Shown here piece by piece: positions 1 through 8,272 of a stretch of DNA of 64,000 nt. The stretch is from DASUXY01 sp036377675 (GTDB lineage: Bacteria > Bacillota > Bacilli > Bacillales > Amphibacillaceae): contig DASUXY010000023.1 in NCBI GenBank assembly GCA_036377675.1, positions 1 through 64,000 on the forward strand. Direction: 5' to 3'. Both the position numbers and the translations under genes were made by a program. Position 1 is the first letter of the stretch. Each line of letters starts with the position of its first letter. The notes beneath the pieces were generated by a model. That model was not told where the DNA came from, searched no databases, and saw only the letters and a list, made by a program, of their open reading frames with translations.

Positions 1-105
1 CCGTGGGCTGTTGCTATCTATAGTAGTGCTCTTGCGCTATTCGTTGGGTTTATTTTTTTAAGAAAGATGGATCAAAATGCTTTAAACCGCCGTAAAAAGC
101 ACTAA
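1..105 (+). CDS. C-terminal end of a membrane protein (partial)
   Basis: Frame 1 is open from the window edge and stops with TAA at 103-105. The 34 visible residues are a hydrophobic helix (about residues 2-20, AIYSSALALFVGFIFL) followed by a basic tail ending RRKKH. This is the usual end of a multi-span transporter such as an MFS protein, but too little is present to name it. The stop codon lies inside the left arm of the terminator palindrome that follows, so the gene and its terminator overlap. Confidence 0.6.
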   Translation, partial: PWAVAIYSSALALFVGFIFLRKMDQNALNRRKKH

Positions 106-141
106 ACATACTTTTTATATCGTATGTTTAGTGCTTTTTTA
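94..141 (+). terminator. Palindromic terminator, left copy of a 44-bp direct repeat
   Basis: An 18-bp perfect stem (arm GCACTAAACATAC plus flanking A/T, loop TTTTTATATC-like) is followed by six T. It would work on both strands. Bases 96-139 are identical to 1452-1495. Confidence 0.85.
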
Positions 142-508
142 TTGTGTTCCCCCCCCCTTTTATCTATGTTCTTAAAAGTATTTCTTATAAAGATCAACTA
201 CATTCATTTTTAAATGGTGTTGTAATCGTTGATGCTCAATATGTGCTCTGGTGCCCTAGAAGTACATCTTATCAGTCACCGTAAAACAATTGTGAAAATA
301 AAATAACAATTAACTTAAAAGATTATCGAGAAGAGAACTACTATTAGGGTGGTAGCCTATGTTTTTTCTTTACCTAATAATGACAGGAATGAAATACTTT
401 TACAGAAAAATCACAAAATACTGTCGATTTGTGATATCCTTTGTCGAAACTATTGTTTTTCTTGTGGACAGTGTTACGGTATAAATATAATTCAAAGGAG
501 GGATTGAT
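142..508. other. Intergenic stretch upstream of the secreted protein gene
   Basis: No gene was recognised. It contains a run of nine C near 151-159 and AT-rich sequence with no homology that I can name. A good ribosome binding site (AAAGGAGGG, 494-502) at its right end serves the gene at 509. A TATAAT at 486-491 is too close to that RBS to be its obvious -10 box. Confidence 0.4.
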
Positions 509-1066
509 ATGTTTAAAATTGTTAGCAAGAAAAATTTTTGTTCTCTAATTATAACTTTGATTGTAGTTTTAACACTGCCTTTAACAACGTCAGTTTCAGC
601 TGAATCATTTAATGACACATCTTTAATTGAAAATGAAGTTCAGCAAAACTTGGATACTAATTCTGGCGAAATAGCTCCAAATTTTGTGAATCCTTTTCGT
701 CATAAGAAAGAAAAAGTTAAAAACTATTATAGTTGGTCTGGATATAAAAGAGTTTCTGATAATATTAGAACAGGAAAAAAAGGAGGTTCTATCACTGCAA
801 ATAGATCCGTTACTTTTAAGACTAGTGTGACTGGAACTATAGCAGGATTGGGTATTTCGACTGGTGGTTCTGTCTCTAGTTCTATCGGATATAAGCTAAA
901 TGTTGGTGCTAACAAAAGAGTATATCTAGGATATAGAGTAAGGTATAAGGTAGAAGAAGGTATAAATCATTATTATGATGTAGTAACAGGAAAAACGATT
1001 TGGAAAAAGCGATATGTCGTTAAGCGTCCTTTATACGGAGAATATAAATTAATTAATTATAGATAA
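509..1066 (+). CDS. Secreted 185-aa protein of unknown function, toxin-like layout
   Basis: I do not recognise the family. Residues 1-31 are a Sec signal peptide: basic start MFKIVSKKN, a hydrophobic core, and a likely cleavage site SVSA/ES. A polar segment (32-70) follows, then a Gly/Ser/Thr-rich stretch (about 94-130, with TGTIAGLGISTGG) and a very basic, Tyr-rich C terminus (VYLGYRVRYKV, KKRYVVKRPLYGEY). The basic, Gly-rich mature part and a convergent small two-helix membrane protein gene (1098-1307) recall bacteriocin/immunity pairs, but that is inference. The ATG has RBS AAAGGAGGG at 7 nt. The gene is more AT-rich than its neighbours and sits between two identical terminator copies, suggesting acquisition as a cassette. 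Confidence 0.75.
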   Translation: MFKIVSKKNFCSLIITLIVVLTLPLTTSVSAESFNDTSLIENEVQQNLDTNSGEIAPNFVNPFRHKKEKVKNYYSWSGYKRVSDNIRTGKKGGSITANRSVTFKTSVTGTIAGLGISTGGSVSSSIGYKLNVGANKRVYLGYRVRYKVEEGINHYYDVVTGKTIWKKRYVVKRPLYGEYKLINYR

Positions 1067-1075
1067 AACATCAAC

Positions 1076-1111
1076 AAAAAAATTAGCCAACTTTAAGCTA
1101 ATCTTTTTTAT
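1076..1111. terminator. Shared terminator between convergent cassette genes
   Basis: A short inverted repeat (TTAGC at 1083-1087, GCTAA at 1097-1101) is flanked by A-runs on the left and a T-run on the right. It can end both the + gene at 1066 and the - gene, whose TAG stop (1098-1100) lies inside it. Confidence 0.5.
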
Positions 1112-1307
1112 TGATAATAAAATATCCTAATTTAGATAATAGATATAAACTAAGAACAAACAGTAAGGTTTTAGATATTACATAAGCATCAATAGCTAAT
1201 TCATATCCTCGAGGTATGAGAGGTTCTAGATTGATAAAAAAATAAATTGATAATACGAGAGGTAGAAGTATTAAAATATAAGCTAGAATATTTTTGTTTT
1301 TTTGCAA
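1098..1307 (-). CDS. Small two-helix membrane protein (69 aa), possible immunity protein
   Basis: The start is TTG at 1307, supported by AGGTGGG eight bases upstream on the minus strand. Two membrane helices are evident (about residues 7-26, AYILILLPLVLSIYFFI, and 44-64), joined by a short polar link, with a basic tail INKKD. It converges on the secreted 185-aa protein gene 32 bp away. Small two-span proteins next to secreted antimicrobial peptides are often immunity proteins; here that is context-based inference only. No family was recognised. Confidence 0.6.
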   Translation of the reverse strand: MQKNKNILAYILILLPLVLSIYFFINLEPLIPRGYELAIDAYVISKTLLFVLSLYLLSKLGYFIINKKD

Positions 1308-1451
1308 GAGAATCCCACCTTTTATATGTTCATTTTAAATAATATCATTTTTTTGAAAAAAAATCTCTTATTTTACTGATTTATTTGAATTTAATATAAT
1401 TAATTATATTTAAAACGATCTATAAGTTAGTCCTACGAAGGGTTAACAGTT

Positions 1452-1496
1452 AAAGCACTAAACATACTTTTTATATCGTATGTTTAGTGCTTTTTA
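1452..1496. terminator. Palindromic terminator, right copy of the 44-bp direct repeat
   Basis: Bases 1452-1495 are identical to 96-139. It lies 65 bp beyond the stop of the histidine kinase gene (minus strand) and can end that transcript. Together the two copies frame the 1.3-kb cassette. Confidence 0.8.
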
Positions 1497-1559
1497 ATAT
1501 GGTGTGAGTAAATTCTGTTCGTTGCCCATATTCCAGTGGTAATCGGAGAGCATTTTCCT

Positions 1560-2804
1560 TTATGAAACAGGTAGTGAAATCGTAAAGGTACTTCCAACTC
1601 CAACATCGCTGTCAACATGAATTGTTCCGTTGTGAGCATCGACGATCGTTTTGGCAATAGATAATCCAAGACCGGTCCCCGTGCGTTGACGAGCGGTATC
1701 CGCACGATAGAAACGATCAAAAATATGGGGAAGTTTTTCTTTAGTAATGCCAATACCTGTATCCTTTACAGTTAAGATTGCGTTTGCATCCTTTTGTTGT
1801 AGTGATATCGATATACTCCCTTGTTCTGTATAAATCTGCGCATTATCTAATAAAATATATAATAATTCTTGCAACCGAATCGAATCGCCATCTACAGTAA
1901 TCCCGTCATCTATCGTCCTTTCAAATGTTATTTCTTTAGGAACTTTACGAGCAAAGCGTCTCGAAGCCGAGCGGGTTAATGCGGATAAATCAACAGTTTC
2001 TTTATTCAAATCCCAACGTGCTTGGTCGTTTCGTGCTAAAAAAAGTAAATCATCGAGTAACTGTTTCATTAAATGTGTTTCAGCTTTTAAATCTTCCAGC
2101 ACTTCTACACTAAAGGGTTGTAAATTATTTTTTTCCTCTTTTTCAAGTAATTCAACAGAACTATAAAATATGCTCAACGGTGTTCGAAGTTCGTGGGATG
2201 CATCAGAAACGAACTTCTTTTGTTTTTCAAACGCCTTGTGGGCTGGAACCATCGCTTTGCCTGCTAAATAATAACTGAGAAGGGCGAGTAATAACGTGAA
2301 AAAGACGGTTAGTCCGATAAGTATAAAGAAAATTCTTTGCGTCAGGTGATGTTGTGAAGTAATATTTTTCCCGATCACAACGTACCCAAGTTCTACATCA
2401 TGATGAGAAATCGGTTCAATTAATAATAATACATGTTCACCTTCCCATTCGAGTTGTTGATGTGAAGATGATTTCACAGGACGATTTAATTTAATATCCG
2501 TTAATGTTTGTGAAAAATGGCGAAGAGATTCTTTTCCTTTTACTAATTCTCCGTCATTTGTAAATAGGTAATAAAAAATTTCTCTTTCCGGACGATATTT
2601 TACTTCTTTTTGTTCATCATCTTCATGTAAGTCTTCAGCAAAATCTTCTTGTTCTTCTTTAAAATACGCATAAAGTTCTTCTACTTCTGTATCTTTGATG
2701 GCATCCGAAATAAATAGGTAGAGTAAAATGATAAACGTAATTAATAAAATGAAAAAAGACATTGTATATAAAAGTGTTAATTTTTTTCGAATCGGTTTAA
2801 ACAT
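1560..2804 (-). CDS. Sensor histidine kinase (OmpR-type partner)
   Basis: A 414-aa membrane kinase. Helix 1 spans about residues 11-33, an acidic extracytoplasmic sensor domain about 34-157, helix 2 about 158-181, then a short linker. The HisKA domain has H204 in SDASHELRTPLS. The ATPase domain shows the N box (LLDNAQIYT), G1 (DTGIGI), F (FDRFYRAD) and G2 (GTGLGLSIA) motifs. All catalytic elements are present. Its start overlaps the end of the response regulator gene by 8 bp, so the two are translated together. The signal is unknown. The very acidic sensor loop (EDLHEDDEQ) could suit a cation or envelope signal, but this is a guess. Confidence 0.95.
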   Translation of the reverse strand: MFKPIRKKLTLLYTMSFFILLITFIILLYLFISDAIKDTEVEELYAYFKEEQEDFAEDLHEDDEQKEVKYRPEREIFYYLFTNDGELVKGKESLRHFSQTLTDIKLNRPVKSSSHQQLEWEGEHVLLLIEPISHHDVELGYVVIGKNITSQHHLTQRIFFILIGLTVFFTLLLALLSYYLAGKAMVPAHKAFEKQKKFVSDASHELRTPLSIFYSSVELLEKEEKNNLQPFSVEVLEDLKAETHLMKQLLDDLLFLARNDQARWDLNKETVDLSALTRSASRRFARKVPKEITFERTIDDGITVDGDSIRLQELLYILLDNAQIYTEQGSISISLQQKDANAILTVKDTGIGITKEKLPHIFDRFYRADTARQRTGTGLGLSIAKTIVDAHNGTIHVDSDVGVGSTFTISLPVS

Positions 2805-3462
2805 TGTTATCTCCGATTTTATATCCGACTCCCCGAATATTTACAATTAATGAGGCACCGATTTTTTTTCGGACGAGTTTGACGAGAGCATCGAGTGCAT
2901 TATCGGAGACATCACTGTCAATTCCCCAGATGTGATCAATCAGTTGTTCTCGAGTTAATACTTGTCCTTTATGTTGTAACAATACTTCACAAAGTTGAAA
3001 TTCTTTTTTTGTTAAATCGATAACTTCATCGTCTTTTGTCACGGTTCGCGAATCTAGATGAAGAGAAAGGTCGCCAGCTGTTAAACATTGTTCAAAGGTT
3101 TTTGTTTTTCTTCTAGATAAAGCTCTAATTCTAGCGAGCAATTCCTCGAATTTAAATGGTTTAACTAAATAATCATCAGCACCTGTATCTAATCCTGACA
3201 CGATGTCTTCAAGGGAATCTTTTGCTGTCAGCATGATGATGCAACCTTCATATCCATCTTCTCTAAGTTTTTTACATACTGTTATGCCATCTAGTTTCGG
3301 CATCATCCAATCAAGAATGATGACGTCATAAGATGATAAGGAAGCATAGTCATAAGCGTCTTGTCCATTTTTGACCCAATCAACGTAATTGTTTTCTTGA
3401 ATAAGCATATGATTGATTAACTTGCCAAGACGCTCGTCATCTTCAGCTAAGAGAAGTTTCAT
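2797..3462 (-). CDS. OmpR/PhoB-family response regulator
   Basis: The receiver domain has acidic pocket E7-D8-D9, phosphoacceptor D51 (IILDWMMPKLDG) and K101 (LVKPF). The C-terminal winged-helix DNA-binding domain shows the usual YKIG ending (RGVGYKIG). I start it at the ATG at 3462 (MKLLLAEDD), preceded by AAAGGAAAG. A TTG at 3474 would add four residues but overlaps the RBS. It forms an operon with the kinase at 1560-2804. Targets are not visible; no obvious direct repeats were found beside the gene. Confidence 0.95.
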   Translation of the reverse strand: MKLLLAEDDERLGKLINHMLIQENNYVDWVKNGQDAYDYASLSSYDVIILDWMMPKLDGITVCKKLREDGYEGCIIMLTAKDSLEDIVSGLDTGADDYLVKPFKFEELLARIRALSRRKTKTFEQCLTAGDLSLHLDSRTVTKDDEVIDLTKKEFQLCEVLLQHKGQVLTREQLIDHIWGIDSDVSDNALDALVKLVRKKIGASLIVNIRGVGYKIGDNNV

Positions 3463-3764
3463 AATGAATACCAACTTTCCTTTATTATTTTGTAGAGTTC
3501 ACGTAAATGGACTTCAACGTCATTGCGTTTTTTATTGGATCGTTGTCATTACTTTGTTATGGTTATGATTTCGTTATACAATTTATTCCGCGTTTCCGAT
3601 TCTACTAGTCATTATAAAAATATAAAAGCAAGCAATCCATTAGTTTCAAGTATCTTCTGAAAAAGGCTACCTCCTGTGAGATAGCCTTTAACGTTATATG
3701 TTCGACAACGGAAAATGATGTTTATATAGCACATAAAGTGTGTTTGTATCGTATTCAATCATTT
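3463..3764. other. Intergenic region with terminator hairpin
   Basis: It holds the promoter region of the response regulator operon and, at 3662-3689, a hairpin (AAAGGCTA / TAGCCTTT). Read on the minus strand this is followed by four T, a plausible terminator for the YxcD-like gene at 3765. Nothing else was recognised. Confidence 0.5.
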
Positions 3765-4061
3765 TTACGAATGGACGACGGCAATGACTCCTTCATCATC
3801 GTCTAATTTCAGTTGGATGCCTGCGTACGGATCTTCATTTAAAATGTCATCGATCCATAATCGGAGTGCTGCAATGATGTCGCTCATTTGTACATCGAAC
3901 GTCAGCCGATCTATCGTAGCTTCCGCTGAAAAAGGTGGCTGAGCTTCGTCGTCGTATATTAATTCGACGGTAACTTCTTCGGGCTGAACGTTATGTTTCC
4001 GTGAGACATCCATACATAAGGCGTTGACTATATCTTGTTCGGATATTACAAATTGCCCCAT
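3765..4061 (-). CDS. YxcD-like (DUF2653) protein
   Basis: A 98-aa soluble, acidic protein. The pattern FVISEQDIVNALC at the N terminus and DDEGVIAVVH at the C terminus match my memory of the DUF2653 family (B. subtilis YxcD), whose role is unknown. The ATG at 4061 lies within the end of the upstream membrane protein gene (16-bp overlap) and has GAGGGG as RBS. The tight overlap implies a two-gene operon. Confidence 0.7.
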   Translation of the reverse strand: MGQFVISEQDIVNALCMDVSRKHNVQPEEVTVELIYDDEAQPPFSAEATIDRLTFDVQMSDIIAALRLWIDDILNEDPYAGIQLKLDDDEGVIAVVHS

Positions 4062-4480
4062 GGATTGGCATCCCCTCGTTTTCTTTTCTCCGTAAAGAGT
4101 CGGAAGATATTGCGAATGATGATAAACAGTAAATAGAGGGCACCGATATTAATGAGTAATCCTAAAAGTGATCCGAGCATGCCCATGTTTGCTAGCATTC
4201 CTCCGAATAATAATCCGGCTAAACCACCAAACATTAACCCTTTCATAAAGCCCCCTTTAGAGTTTTGTTGTTTCGGTGTTGCGTTTTGCTTCGCAGGTTG
4301 TTGATTTTGTTTCTTTTGGAAATTGGACGGATTGGAGCGTTTTTTCGGCATGTTGAAACTTTTCTTACCGGACATATATCTTTTCGCCTCAACAGTTGTT
4401 GGATCATCAGGGAAGACATAGCTTCCGACCGGTGAAATGATAAGCGCTACGGCAAATAAGGCTGAAATGAATTTTTTCAT
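4046..4480 (-). CDS. Secreted or membrane protein with Gly/Met-rich helix (Tim44-like style)
   Basis: A 144-aa protein. An N-terminal signal or anchor (residues 4-24, ending near SYVFP) is followed by a basic, Gln/Asn/Pro-rich linker (about 35-75). A Gly/Met-rich hydrophobic segment (GGFMKGLMFGGLAGLLFGG, about 75-95) and a second helix (INIGALYLLFIII) precede a basic tail. Layout and composition resemble Bacillus proteins annotated as Tim44-like or membrane-bound, but I cannot assign a function. RBS AAAGGAG precedes the ATG at 4480. It is co-translated with the YxcD-like protein. Confidence 0.65.
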   Translation of the reverse strand: MKKFISALFAVALIISPVGSYVFPDDPTTVEAKRYMSGKKSFNMPKKRSNPSNFQKKQNQQPAKQNATPKQQNSKGGFMKGLMFGGLAGLLFGGMLANMGMLGSLLGLLINIGALYLLFIIIRNIFRLFTEKRKRGDANPWGNL

Positions 4481-4569
4481 GTAATGTCTCCTTTGATGAT
4501 AGTTTTTTTAAGTTGCAAAAGGATGCAACTCTTCATTATTCTTCCATTATATCGTAGATTGTAACGATA

Positions 4570-4788
4570 ATGCTAATGATAAAAATGAATGTCTTGCAGG
4601 ATGAGAGTGAGGAATTAAAAACGTTAGAACTCACTGAAGATGCTTCTGCTTATTTAGTTAAGCAACAGATGGAGATAGAGGAAAAGTTAAGAAACGATTA
4701 TATAAATGCCGGAATGGTTGGGTGGCGGTCAAAGTTAATAGGAAATATTATTCGAATTGCTGGTTTATTACACGTAACAGAACATTGA
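4570..4788 (+). pseudogene. DUF3987 (YfjI-type) protein remnant
   Basis: The 72-residue frame ends NIIRIAGLLHVTEH after VGWRSKLIGN. This pattern is close to the conserved C-terminal part of DUF3987 proteins, which are replication or primase-associated proteins of prophages and integrative elements. A full protein is several hundred residues, so the N-terminal part is gone, and downstream the reading continues only in broken frames. It is a decayed piece of a mobile element. Confidence 0.55.
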
Positions 4789-5059
4789 CGAGAAGAAGGA
4801 GTATTTATTACAAATAGAATGAGAAACGTTAGAGCGTACTTTCCTATTGAAAGATGATTAAATTTCTTATGCAGAGAAGGGATTTGGTATCATGGGAACA
4901 GGTGAGAAAGTAGAGGGGGTCTTAAGTATTTATTGGAAACAATTTGTCGGAAGTGTAAAGAGAACGATTCATTGACGGTAACGTATAGAAGTGTTTGAGT
5001 TGACGAAAAGACGATTTAAAACTTGCAAATTTTAAGTTGAACTAGTGGAAGGAAGACAT

Positions 5060-5551
5060 TTACAAAGCGGCTAAAAGGACATATCCATTTCTATACAACG
5101 AACGATGAATTCGGATATTGTTAAACCAATTCACATAATCAAATAATTCAAGGTCAAGTTCTTGTTGCACACGGCCATGTACGAATTCTGTTTTAATACT
5201 TTTAAAAGTCGCTTCGGCCACGGCATTATCATAAGGAGATCCTTTATCGCTTAATGATCGCTTAATTTCAAACGTTTGTAAGGCCTCATCGATTAGCGCG
5301 TTATCAAACTCTTTTCCACGATCTGTATGAAACATTTCCAATTCATGAAGATTGTATTGCACAGTTGAAAAGGCACGATGAACAAGCGCTGCATCCTTAT
5401 TGGTTCCAGCACTATAACCAATAATCCCACGATTATCGGACAAGCTCCTATGCTGGGACATATTGCCCAAAGGGAATAAATAAGCTCCTATTAAAAAATC
5501 CTTTACTAGGTGTTTAGGAATTTTGAGAAAACAGGAGTAAATCAAAGACAT
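5060..5551 (-). pseudogene. IS3-family (IS150-like) transposase fragment
   Basis: Within this frame, about residues 40-150 match the rve integrase core of IS3-family OrfB. Visible motifs are FHTDRGKEFDN with the second catalytic Asp, then SLSDKGSPYDNAVAEATFKSIKTEF with the catalytic Glu, and YVNWFNNIRIHRSL. The part with the first catalytic Asp is missing and the first ~40 residues are unrelated. The C terminus loses the usual YLSPxxY ending. The element is truncated on both sides and inactive; no terminal inverted repeats were found. Confidence 0.8.
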
Positions 5552-5576
5552 TTAAAGTATATGAGGAGGAATTGAT

Positions 5577-5756
5577 ATGTTTTTTAAAAAAGATAAAGAA
5601 GTTAAGTGTTGTAAGCAAATAAAAGGTGGAGAAAAGGTTTTTCTTGTTTTAAGATATCCTTCTTATGACGGAATGGTGCGCATTAAAAAGTTTATTGAGA
5701 ATGAAGGTCAAGTTTTTTGTGAAGACTGTTCTAAATCACTATTGAAAAAAGAATGA
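5577..5756 (+). CDS. Small CxxC zinc-ribbon-like protein (59 aa)
   Basis: The ATG at 5577 has a strong RBS GAGGAGGA at 6 nt. The product has a Cys pair CC near residues 11-12 and CEDC at 48-51, around a central RYPSYDGMVRIKKFIE segment. Two Cys pairs spaced like this suggest a small metal-binding protein. I recall similar short Bacillus proteins that databases misname as an Fe3+ hydroxamate ABC transporter protein; the true function is unknown. It looks intact although it lies among broken genes. Confidence 0.65.
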   Translation: MFFKKDKEVKCCKQIKGGEKVFLVLRYPSYDGMVRIKKFIENEGQVFCEDCSKSLLKKE

Positions 5757-5852
5757 ATTATAATTGGTTCTATTATAAACTTATTGGTCATTATTGCAGC
5801 TATACTTGAGACTTTTATAAGTCCATTATTTTTAAAGGAATATCCATTATAA
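5757..5852 (+). pseudogene. Possible C-terminal fragment of a SpoIIM-like (DUF95) membrane protein
   Basis: Directly after the small CxxC gene, the same frame encodes 31 residues with no start codon: a hydrophobic helix and IAAILETFISPLF, then stop. This resembles the last helix and E-x-x-I/F-x-P signature of SpoIIM/DUF95 membrane proteins. The rest of the gene is absent. The match is short, so the call is tentative. Confidence 0.35.
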
Positions 5853-6026
5853 AAACTGTGAAATTATACACTTTGTTAATGGCAAACGAATAATGTAGGG
5901 TTTTGCAGTTCATTTATGTAGGTACGTATGTTCTTTTTCGTAAATTAAAAAACCTTTTGCCAACCTCACCAAATAATTATAAACTCCTCGTTTGACCAAC
6001 AACGTTCGACAGGAGGATATTAGGGG

Positions 6027-6362
6027 ATGTTAGAAGTGATATAAATTAGTTATAGTAGACATGAGGTAAATCAAAAAGGTGATAGTTACTCTAGTGTGGG
6101 AAGAAGGGTGGGAATTGATCCACGTACAGTGAGAAATACGCTAATCAAGAGGAATTTCCAGTAAAAGAGAAACAGCGAAGGAAATCTCCAGTAATGGATT
6201 CAGTTAAACTTTAAACTAATCATAAATAAATGGATTAAAGATAAAGAAGAAAAAGAAGTACCAAAGAACATCTGAAAAAATGTATGAACAATTACGAGAT
6301 TTTCATAGTTGTAAAGGTTCGGATCGAACCGTACGTGATTGTTCCGTCATATGGGAGGGGTT
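6027..6362 (+). pseudogene. IS21-family istA transposase remnant
   Basis: From an ATG at 6027 with RBS AGGAGG the frames read fragments typical of the IstA N terminus: KGDSYSSVGRRVGIDPRTVR (helix-turn-helix), then basic Lys-rich pieces, then MYEQLRDF and SDRTVRD. Stops and frameshifts break the reading from the sixth codon on. Only the first ~110 codons of a ~500-codon gene remain, and no istB follows. Confidence 0.65.
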
Positions 6363-6486
6363 CCTAGAACTACCCGATTTGATAATTTTACTTCCGCGGT
6401 TAAAAATACATACACTTAGAGGTATTCAATGATGTGATTGGACTTATTATAAAAATGAATCTCTAAATATAATATGGTGGATTAAC

Positions 6487-7257
6487 GTGGACGTGAAAAG
6501 GAGAATATTTTTGAGAATATTACAAATTATTTCAGTAATTTTTTTAATACTAACATCTATTGTTAAATTTGGGATAATAGATGTTACAGTAAACGAAAAT
6601 ATATTACACTATTTTTTTAATGCAACAATAATAATCACTGTATTTAGTATTCTATACCCTCTTCTTTCTCATAGAAGATTAAAGAGTTTAAATATATTAG
6701 AAAGCGAATATCTTAATTCAATATTAAATGAAATCGATGAAAAAAATGTAACTCATATTTATTTATCAAAAGAATTTATGTCAGATAATGTTGTCACTCT
6801 TTTATCAAAAAATAAACAAGTTATCATCTGTGGCGAAAAGATTGTTCGATTATTAGAAAAGGATCAGATGAAGTTTATTTTAGCTCATGAGTTATATCAT
6901 ATTAAAAAGAACCATTTATTTAAAAATTTATTTTCATTTGTATTCGTGATGACGGGAGTGCCCATTTTTTTACTTCTTTTTTCTTCAATTTTGCAAAATA
7001 AAATATCTATATTATTTATTTTGTTATTTTCTGTTATTATTTTTTTAACCGCCTTTGTTATGCATTTTAGGTTTTCTCAACAAAGAGAATTTGCAGCTGA
7101 TAAATACGCAGCTTCTTTAGTTGGTAAGACTAGAAGTTTGGAAACGCTAATAGCCCTACAACAAGAAGGGCTTTCTAAAGAAAGAAGCTTTAGTTTACTT
7201 GAAACTCATCCAAGTTTAAAAAGGAGAATTCAAAGAGTGAATGATTATAAATATTAA
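6487..7257 (+). CDS. M48-family membrane metalloprotease
   Basis: A 256-aa integral membrane protease. Two N-terminal helices span about residues 8-30 and 43-61. The zinc site is H134-E135-x-x-H138 (ILAHELYHIKKNH) with third ligand E201 in EFAADKYAA. Two more helices lie between (about 148-168 and 174-194). The topology and motifs match HtpX/M48B-type proteases, and all catalytic residues are present. The start is GTG at 6487, with GTG 6493 as an alternative; both follow a weak TGGTGG RBS. It stands alone among transposon debris and is more AT-rich than the core genes, suggesting acquisition, yet its frame is intact. Confidence 0.85.
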   Translation: MDVKRRIFLRILQIISVIFLILTSIVKFGIIDVTVNENILHYFFNATIIITVFSILYPLLSHRRLKSLNILESEYLNSILNEIDEKNVTHIYLSKEFMSDNVVTLLSKNKQVIICGEKIVRLLEKDQMKFILAHELYHIKKNHLFKNLFSFVFVMTGVPIFLLLFSSILQNKISILFILLFSVIIFLTAFVMHFRFSQQREFAADKYAASLVGKTRSLETLIALQQEGLSKERSFSLLETHPSLKRRIQRVNDYKY

Positions 7258-8272
7258 CGTAGATCTTTATTTGTGAATAAGAATACCTTTACTTAAAGAA
7301 TAATCATTTTAAAAGAATGCAAGAAAACAATTCGTATTTAGTCTCTAATATCCCTCATCTCGAATCATCAACGGAAAATTTGGCTGAAAGGCCGACAAGA
7401 AAAAATACTTAAATAGCAAAATGATTCATAGGTAAACATTAGATAATCTACTTTAATCTGCCTGATGTGCAATGAGATATTAAACAAAGAGAGTTCAAAA
7501 GAATGAAATAAATTAAAGAAACCAAAGCTTTACCAAAACTAAGCTGATTAAAAATTTTTACGGAACCCGCCGTTCAATTTGGAAAGGTTACAGAAAATCC
7601 ACGGTGTTGGTTCCGTTGTTAATTATCTCACTTTTAATGGCAATCGCATTATTTTTAATTACTTTGAATACCATAATTCTTCCGGAAATAGGCTTGGAAG
7701 ATTTTCAACAATTCGATCCATTCGCGAATCTATTGATGGCTTTAAAATACTATTGTCTTGTAGTAGTAAATTGAGACCATATCAAGCATCTAACAAAGTA
7801 ATTGTGGAAAGCGGAAGATTTATTGAAGATTTTATCCAGGTAAATTACAAAATTTTGAAAAAGGAACTTATAAATGTATTAACTGGAGGAATTCCAGCAA
7901 TTTAAGACTTGGAGAAAACAGGTGTGGAGCATAAGAAATTAACAGGAAATTTAGTGCGACATCGTGGTTCAATTATTGAATATAAGATTACACTTGAGTT
8001 AGATCCGCTATAATAAAACGTCAGGTAGAATGATATGCACATTTGACTTTCAAAATTAAAAGTGGTGGGATGGAGGATATTATAATCTATTTCTTACCAC
8101 CGACCAGCTTAAATTTTAATACCCTTTCGTGAAATTCGGTAAAACTGAGTGAAATAGAAATTTCATAGAATCGCATAATATCAACATTTATGACGCTCCT
8201 ACACACTTGTTAAAACCCTATTTGTTTACGAGCATGATTAAGAATGATTGTTTGGCAGGGGGGGCTTTTTTC
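7258..8272. other. Low-coding accessory stretch, probably decayed
   Basis: No recognised gene apart from the doubtful frame listed at 7579-7995. The sequence is AT-rich with many stops in all frames. A few short coding-like pieces and the IS debris on the left suggest it is the right part of a decaying insertion hot spot, ending before the conserved membrane protein gene at 8273. Confidence 0.4.
7579..7995 (+). pseudogene. Unrecognised broken reading frame
   Basis: A frame of 108 codons from a TTG at 7579 stops at TAA 7903-7905. The same frame then continues with 35 coding-like residues (EHKKLTGNLVRHRGSIIEYK) to a TAA at about 8011. The continuation in register across one stop suggests a gene of about 145 residues with a nonsense mutation. 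No good RBS precedes the TTG and the N-terminal part may be missing. No family was recognised. Confidence 0.3.

Noticed and set aside
486..491. TATAAT as -10 box for the secreted protein gene
   Set aside because: A start about 7 bp further would cut into the ribosome binding site, and no fitting -35 was found.
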